Below, one piece after another: positions 6,025 through 10,168 of a stretch of 10,168 nucleotides of DNA. Numbering within the stretch: the first letter of the stretch is position 1; each line of letters starts with the position of its first letter. The notes below the pieces were generated by a model. The model ran no database searches. It was not told the DNA's origin and worked only from the letters and a program-made list of their open reading frames with translations. Made by a program: the position numbers and the translations under genes. The stretch covers positions 1 to 10,168 of the forward strand of contig CAKSVK010000134.1 of the NCBI GenBank assembly GCA_934502905.1, in the 5' to 3' direction. The DNA is from an uncultured Chitinophagaceae bacterium. GTDB taxonomy: Bacteria > Bacteroidota > Bacteroidia > Chitinophagales > Chitinophagaceae.

Positions 6025-7569
6025 ATGAAGCATATCATTTGTCGCAGCACACTGCTTGCGCTTCTCCTTGGTTTTACGTTCAGCAGTATTGCACAACTGC
6101 ACAGGAGCACGCCCGAAGCACAGGGGGTTCCTTCCGCAGCCATCACAAAATTTATAGAAGCGGCGGACGAAAGCAGGAACGAGTTTCACAGCTTCATGCT
6201 TGTAAAGAACGGTCATATTATTGCCGAAAGCTGGTGGCATCCTTATGCTCCTGATCTGAAGCATACCATGTATTCTGTCAGTAAAAGCTTTACCTCAACG
6301 GCCATAGGGTTTGCAGTGAGTGAGGGCAAGCTGCATGTATCGGATAAGGTAATATCCTTCTTTCCCGGCGAAATACCGGACACCGCCGGCACACTGCTGA
6401 AAAACATGACGATCAAAGACCTGATCACCATGTCTGCCGGCCAGGTTCCGGACCCCACCGGCCAAATGCTGCCACAACAGGAATGGGTAAAATTTTTCCT
6501 TCGGTTACCGGTAACAGATACGCCCGGCACAAAATTCTTGTATAATTCGGCCGCTACTTTTATGTTGAGCGCCATCGTGCAAAAAGTGACTGGCGAAAAG
6601 ATCATTGACTACCTGAAACCAAGGTTATTTGATCCGCTGGAGATAAAGGGTATAGACTGGGAACTGAATCCCGAAGGTATCAACTCTGGTGGTTGGGGAT
6701 TACGTCTTAAAACAGCTGATATGGCAAAATTCGGACAGCTATATCTTCAGAAAGGGGAATGGAATGGTAAACAGATCCTGCCTGCAGCGTGGGTGGAAGA
6801 AGCGACGAGCTTTAAGATCAAAAACGCCCACGATACCGCTGTATATGCCAGGGCAACCAGCGATTGGGCACAGGGGTATTGCTACCAGTTCTGGCGATGC
6901 AGGAACAATGCCTATCGTGCAGATGGCGCTTTTGGCCAATACATCATCGTAATGCCGGACCAGCAAGCCGTGGTGGCTATCACAAGTGAAACAGGCAATA
7001 TGCAGGACATCATGGACCTGGTATGGCAATACCTTTTACCGGCACTACAGGAAAACCGGACTGTGGTAGATAAAAAGGAACAACGGCACCTGAAAAAGCG
7101 CTTAAAAAAACAGGCGATCACGACGGCTTCCGTTCAGCCCAATCCGCCCATAGCGACGGAAATATCCGGAAAAAGCTATGTGCTGGAAAGTAATGATGAA
7201 GGACTGAAAAATATCCGCTTTCAATTCAGGAAAAACAAAGCGGAAATAACCATCGGAAGCGGGGATATTGAAGATAAGCTTTTATTGAAAGCCGGTAAAT
7301 GGACCTATGGCTCCACGCACAAACGCGGACCTTCTCTTACCCGGACCATTCCACCCATGGAAGGAACTCCGGTATTTAAAACGGCGACTACCTATAGCTG
7401 GAAAAATGCAGATACCCTGCTGATAACCATTCGTTACATTGAAAGTCCGCATACCGAAACCTTCGTTTGTACTTTTAGAGATAATAACCTGGAGCTGCGG
7501 GTAGACAACAGTATAAAAGAAATGGCAAATACAAATAATAAAAACCCGGTTATTAAAGGACAGTATTAG
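6025..7569 (+). CDS. Exported beta-lactamase-fold serine hydrolase (class C/PBP4*/esterase family)
   Basis: A 514-residue protein from the ATG at 6025. A GTG at 6007 would add six residues, but the ATG places a clean signal peptide at the front: MKHIICRSTLLALLLGFTF then SSIA|Q, cleaved near residue 24. The catalytic domain (about 30-345) has SVSK (84-87), the S-x-x-K nucleophile and base, and Y173 in LYNSAA at the Y-x-N position. The third motif region is DGAFGQYIIVMPD (about 300-312), in which the lactamase K-T-G appears as G-A-F-G-Q, as in many esterase and peptidase homologues. A linker rich in K and R (about 349-363) leads to a C-terminal beta-rich domain (about 378-498) of unclear role, including the segment GKWTYGSTHKRGPSLTRT. 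It likely acts in the periplasm as an esterase or D-Ala-peptidase-like enzyme. The substrate is unknown, and this is not evidence of antibiotic resistance. Confidence 0.9.
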   Translation: MKHIICRSTLLALLLGFTFSSIAQLHRSTPEAQGVPSAAITKFIEAADESRNEFHSFMLVKNGHIIAESWWHPYAPDLKHTMYSVSKSFTSTAIGFAVSEGKLHVSDKVISFFPGEIPDTAGTLLKNMTIKDLITMSAGQVPDPTGQMLPQQEWVKFFLRLPVTDTPGTKFLYNSAATFMLSAIVQKVTGEKIIDYLKPRLFDPLEIKGIDWELNPEGINSGGWGLRLKTADMAKFGQLYLQKGEWNGKQILPAAWVEEATSFKIKNAHDTAVYARATSDWAQGYCYQFWRCRNNAYRADGAFGQYIIVMPDQQAVVAITSETGNMQDIMDLVWQYLLPALQENRTVVDKKEQRHLKKRLKKQAITTASVQPNPPIATEISGKSYVLESNDEGLKNIRFQFRKNKAEITIGSGDIEDKLLLKAGKWTYGSTHKRGPSLTRTIPPMEGTPVFKTATTYSWKNADTLLITIRYIESPHTETFVCTFRDNNLELRVDNSIKEMANTNNKNPVIKGQY

Positions 7570-7580
7570 CAAAAATAAAA

Positions 7581-7645
7581 TAAGTTCCGGAACAGTGTTT
7601 TTCATTTCAATTACTCAAACCAGCCTTCTGCCGTTCCGGAACTTA
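7581..7645. terminator. 13-bp perfect inverted repeat between convergent genes (probable bidirectional terminator)
   Basis: TAAGTTCCGGAAC at 7581-7593 is the exact reverse complement of GTTCCGGAACTTA at 7633-7645, with a 39-nt loop. It begins 12 bp after the serine hydrolase stop and ends 25 bp before the Spy-like gene's stop, so it lies between converging genes. The inner GTTCCGGAAC of each arm is itself a 10-bp palindrome, so each arm can also act as a two-fold protein site. The plus strand has no T-run right after the second arm. Minus-strand transcripts would run into TTATTTTATTTTTGC after the stem, a usable U-rich tail. A protein-binding site is the alternative. Confidence 0.6.
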
Positions 7646-7669
7646 AGAACCTACAACGATCCGTACCCG

Positions 7670-8047
7670 TTATTGTGATTTGTCTTTTTCCTTCATCTTA
7701 TCTTCCATTTCGGTAAATTTTTTGAACTGCTCTTCATCCAGGATACCCTTTAAAGCAGCGTTATGTTCATCCTTCAGCGCTTTTATTTTATTATCCAGCC
7801 CGGTTTTATCATCCGCTTGCTTTAATGCAAATTTTTTGGTCACAAAATCAAAATTCGCCGCCTCTACTTTAGCATATTGTTCGTCTGTAAGCCCGAGTTT
7901 ATCCTTCATTTTGTCAGTCATCATCTTTGCTTTTTCTTCCGGTGATTTTTTCTGTTCCTTGTCATCCTGTGCAAAAGCAGAAACAGCAGTGGTCAGGAAC
8001 AGGGCCATGAAGCCCATCATTACAGTTTTTTTCAGATTGAATTTCAT
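7670..8047 (-). CDS. Small periplasmic Spy/CpxP-like (LTxxQ motif) protein
   Basis: A 125-residue exported protein. I start it at the ATG at 8045-8047 because this puts a signal peptide first: MKFNLKKTVMMGFMALFLTT then AVSAFA|Q, cleaved near residue 26. An in-frame upstream start at 8107 would place 20 residues with no export character before it. The mature part is highly charged and mostly helical (many K, E, D). It contains LTDEQYAKVEAAN (53-65), the LTxxQ motif of Spy/CpxP-type proteins, and a second related segment LDEEQFKKFTEMEDKM (103-118). In Enterobacteria such proteins are periplasmic chaperones or stress-signal modulators. Here the role is inferred and could instead be metal- or stress-related. 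It lies on the same strand as the HtrA gene but beyond a terminator, so it probably has its own promoter. A partial -7 match TATTTTTC is the complement of 8064-8071. Confidence 0.82.
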   Translation of the reverse strand: MKFNLKKTVMMGFMALFLTTAVSAFAQDDKEQKKSPEEKAKMMTDKMKDKLGLTDEQYAKVEAANFDFVTKKFALKQADDKTGLDNKIKALKDEHNAALKGILDEEQFKKFTEMEDKMKEKDKSQ

Positions 8048-8193
8048 AACAATGCATTTATGTGAAAAATAGGTTTCTATACAGTAGTATATCCAAAACT
8101 TTACCAAACATGGATTTAACTGTTAAAGTAGTGTTACAGAAATGCTGCAAAAGAAACGCTGTCCCCGGGAGACACCCTACCTGTCTGCATAAA

Positions 8194-8227
8194 CAGAAAG
8201 CCGCATCCGTAGATGGCGGCTTTTCTG
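8194..8227 (-). terminator. Strong hairpin terminator downstream of the HtrA gene
   Basis: AAAGCCGC (8197-8204) pairs with GCGGCTTT (8216-8223), extended inward by ATC/GAT around a CGTA loop with one bulged G, and outward by CAG/CTG past an extra T. On the minus strand the stem closes with GCGGCTTTCTGTTTAT, a U-rich tail suited to intrinsic termination 24 bp after the HtrA stop. The stem also has Ts on the plus strand. Confidence 0.78.
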
Positions 8228-8250
8228 CAACTAAAACCCCACGCTGCCAA

Positions 8251-9765
8251 TTAGTTCCTGAACCCGTTTATTCCATAATAATATACATCCGGACTGCCGG
8301 GATAAATCCCTTCTATCTGGAAATTATTCCCCACTTTGTTCAGTGCAGCTTTCAAGTCATCCACAGAACTTACTTTTATTCCTCCAACCTTGGTGATCAC
8401 AAAGCCATCTTTCATATTTGTCTGATCGGCTATGATGCCATCCTCTTTGATACTGTTTACCCTGACACCTCCTGATATCCTCAACTGCGCCGCCTGATCT
8501 TTTGTCACTGCCTGCAATTCCAGCCCGAGCGCTTCCAAAGCAGCAGCCTCCTGGCTTGGCATTGTTCCCATATTACCTTTTAGTGTCACGTTAAAGGTTT
8601 TCTCCGCTCCGTTCCGCACCACGGTAATAGTTACCCTGTCACCCGGCTTCTGACGGGCGATCTGCTCTGAAAGCTGGGCAGCGGTGCCTACGCTGATACC
8701 ATTTACTTTTGTAATGGCATCTCCTTTTTTGATACCCGCTTCTGCTGCAGCGCCACTGGGATCTGTTTCAGCCACCCATACGCCATTGATGTCCTCATCT
8801 ATACCCAGCTCCTTTTTAGCAGCATCATCGAGCCCTTGCGGAGCCATGCTGATGCCCAGGTAACCTCGTTGTACAGCGCCGTATTTCATAATGTCGCCTA
8901 CCACCTTTTTCACCAGGTTTGCCGGAATAGAATAGGCATAACCCGCATAGGCGCCGGTAGGAGAAGCTATAGCCGTGTTGATGCCGATCAGTTCACCATT
9001 GGTATTTACCAGGGCCCCGCCACTGCTACCGGGATTCACCGCAGCATCCGTCTGGATGAAAGCTTCCACAGGCGCCTTACCCTGCCTGTTGATGCCGATG
9101 TTGCGGCTCTTTGCACTTACGATACCCTGGGTAACGGTTACGTCCAGGTTCAACGGGTAACCGATCGCCAGTACCCATTGCCCCAGCCTCACATCATCGG
9201 AGTTGCCTACCGGCATTACCGGAAGGTTTTTGGCATCGATCTTTATCAGGGCAAGGTCCGTATTGGGATCAGTACCGATCACTTTTGCCTTATAATTTTT
9301 CCGGTCATTTAAAGTAACATCTACTTCTGTTGCGCCGTTTACTACATGGTTGTTGGTAACAATGTAACCATCGTTGCTGATGATAACACCCGATCCTGAA
9401 GCTTTTTGTTCCGGCTGCCGAAGGCTGCCGCCATCCTCTCCAAAAAACCGGCGTAACATATCGTCGTCACCGAAGAAATCCCCGAACGGATTTTGCTGCT
9501 GCCTTTGGGAACGCCCGGCAGTTTCCCTGAACTTCACTACCGTTTTGATATGAACCACGGAAGGAACGGCTGACTCTGCCGCTTTCTCAAAGTCAACAGG
9601 ACCTGTATAGGCACTATTGGAATAGGATGCAGGCAGCACCGGGATTTTGCCGGGCTCTGAAATGTTACTAACGGATGGAACAGATTGTTTGTAGAAAGCA
9701 TAGCCACCCAGTCCAACGACTGCAGCCAAACCGAAAGCAGCAAGCATATTTTTTATTGCCTTCAT
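8251..9765 (-). CDS. Do/HtrA-family periplasmic serine protease with two PDZ domains
   Basis: A 504-residue envelope quality-control protease of typical DegP/DegQ size. An N-terminal hydrophobic stretch, MLAAFGLAAVVGLGGYAFY (7-25), has no obvious signal-peptidase site and may be a membrane anchor. The trypsin-like domain (about 57-290) has H140 (TNNHVV), D170 (NTDLALIKI) and S248 (NPGSSGGALVN) as the catalytic triad. A Q-, G- and D-rich loop at about 84-120 (SQRQQQNPFGDFFGDDDMLR) corresponds to the flexible LA loop of DegP. PDZ1 covers about 298-397 (RGYLGISM to VTLKG) and PDZ2 about 405-488, the latter more divergent. The enzyme should degrade or refold misfolded periplasmic proteins. The gene is followed by a strong terminator and then the Spy-like gene, which suggests a shared stress theme. 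No Shine-Dalgarno is seen before the ATG at 9763-9765. All key residues are present, so it should be active. Confidence 0.96.
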   Translation of the reverse strand: MKAIKNMLAAFGLAAVVGLGGYAFYKQSVPSVSNISEPGKIPVLPASYSNSAYTGPVDFEKAAESAVPSVVHIKTVVKFRETAGRSQRQQQNPFGDFFGDDDMLRRFFGEDGGSLRQPEQKASGSGVIISNDGYIVTNNHVVNGATEVDVTLNDRKNYKAKVIGTDPNTDLALIKIDAKNLPVMPVGNSDDVRLGQWVLAIGYPLNLDVTVTQGIVSAKSRNIGINRQGKAPVEAFIQTDAAVNPGSSGGALVNTNGELIGINTAIASPTGAYAGYAYSIPANLVKKVVGDIMKYGAVQRGYLGISMAPQGLDDAAKKELGIDEDINGVWVAETDPSGAAAEAGIKKGDAITKVNGISVGTAAQLSEQIARQKPGDRVTITVVRNGAEKTFNVTLKGNMGTMPSQEAAALEALGLELQAVTKDQAAQLRISGGVRVNSIKEDGIIADQTNMKDGFVITKVGGIKVSSVDDLKAALNKVGNNFQIEGIYPGSPDVYYYGINGFRN

Positions 9766-9928
9766 AAATTATTTTGTTTTAATTATTGTAATGAATGTCT
9801 GGTTTTAATTCAACACAAAAGTTGAAAGCAATGCTGTAGAAAATCTGAATTTTAATGATTGCCTGATAGCTTTAACAGAACCTATGAAAGACATTATGGA
9901 AGTGTTAACAAGTGTCCCTTTCCTGAAT
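9766..9928. promoter_or_regulatory. Upstream (promoter) region of the HtrA gene
   Basis: This AT-rich stretch should contain the minus-strand promoter for the HtrA gene. A 6-bp inverted repeat TTCAAC (9809-9814) / GTTGAA (9821-9826) with a 6-nt spacer overlaps a partial -7 match AACTTTTG (complement of 9815-9822). That would suit an operator, though the box lacks the first consensus base and has no clear -33 partner. A palindrome TGTTAACA lies at 9903-9910. No gene is seen. Confidence 0.35.
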
Positions 9929-10168
9929 CAGATCCCTCGCGGGCTCGGGATGACAAACGGAAGAATGATGAGCATACCGCACGACAGTAGCGGTGTTTGT
10001 CAAACACATCTATGGTCTTGTCATACCGACGCAGGAGGTATCTGTTTTTATACGTAATTATTCCATGACAGGCCCTTCGCTAGCACAGGACGACAAACGG
10101 AAGAATGATGAGCATACCGCACGACAGTAGCGGTGTTTGTCAAACACATCTATGGTCTTGTCATACCG
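9929..10168. repeat. Tandem non-coding repeat, 140-bp period, continuing past the window edge
   Basis: The 77-bp block at 9952-10028 recurs without a single mismatch at 10092-10168, an offset of 140 bp. The window ends inside or at the end of the second copy. Each copy holds ACCGC/GCGGT around a 9-nt loop (9976-9994) and the 15-nt palindrome GTGTTTGTCAAACAC (9993-10007). Bases before the two copies are also related (AGATCCCTCGC at 9930 and AGGCCCTTCGC at 10070). The spacer opens with ATACC/GGTAT (10023-10027 and 10037-10041) around a 9-nt loop. The style resembles 'TGTCATTCCGACGCAGGAGGAATCTG' intergenic repeats, recalled from memory. No coding frame is apparent. Confidence 0.88.

Noticed and set aside
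6025..7569. Serine hydrolase considered as an antibiotic-resistance beta-lactamase.
   Set aside because: The class C K-T-G motif is not present in its usual form and the protein carries an extra C-terminal domain; such proteins are usually esterases or peptidases.
8048..8107. Longer N-terminus for the Spy-like protein, starting at 8107.
   Set aside because: The extra 20 residues precede a complete signal peptide that begins at the ATG at 8045-8047, so the shorter form is preferred.
8836..9312. 158-codon plus-strand open frame within the HtrA gene.
   Set aside because: It is fully antisense to the well-supported protease domain and has no recognisable motif.
9952..10168. Repeat block considered as a CRISPR array.
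   Set aside because: The repeat unit is 77 bp with a 63-bp interval, far larger than CRISPR repeats and spacers, only two copies are visible, and no cas gene is present.

Overview
The window looks like chromosomal DNA from a Bacteroidota bacterium, most likely in or near the Chitinophagales. The evidence is the futalosine-route menaquinone genes, secreted proteins whose signal peptides end in the typical 'A-Q' junction, start codons without Shine-Dalgarno sequences, and matches to the Bacteroidota -7 promoter box TAnnTTTG. I see no phage, plasmid, transposase, CRISPR, rRNA or tRNA signal. Protein-level matches are from memory, since no database search was possible.

Layout. Positions 1-40 may hold the first codons of a leftward gene that runs out of the window. 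A phytanoyl-CoA dioxygenase-family gene (76-888, minus) is divergent from an AraC-type regulator (1020-1892, plus). An empty stretch (1893-2339) precedes a BCP-type peroxiredoxin (2340-2810, plus). It converges on a 6-pyruvoyl-tetrahydropterin synthase-family gene (2974-3384, minus). That gene shares an 85-bp divergent promoter region with a tight rightward cluster: futalosine hydrolase mqnB (3470-4126), 1,4-dihydroxy-6-naphthoate synthase mqnD (4142-4987) and a PnuC-family vitamin/nucleoside transporter (4997-5659). A palindrome-rich non-coding gap (5660-6024) follows, then an exported beta-lactamase-fold serine hydrolase (6025-7569, plus). A 13-bp inverted repeat separates this from two leftward envelope genes: a small Spy/CpxP-like periplasmic protein (7670-8047) and a Do/HtrA serine protease with two PDZ domains (8251-9765), divided by a strong hairpin terminator. 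The right end (about 9929-10168) is a non-coding tandem repeat with a 140-bp period, cut by the window edge.

How the genes fit together. MqnB and MqnD act in the same menaquinone pathway, and their 15-bp and 9-bp gaps suggest co-transcription with pnuC. The Spy-like protein and HtrA are a plausible envelope-stress pair. The AraC regulator may control the divergent dioxygenase.

I found no clear undescribed multi-gene system. The less ordinary signals are non-coding: the tandem repeat at the right end, the nested palindromes at 5854-5916, the duplicated promoter module at 3396-3453 and the 13-bp inverted repeat at 7581-7645. The co-location of a PnuC-type transporter with futalosine genes and the mammalian-type active-site spacing of the pterin enzyme also deserve a look.
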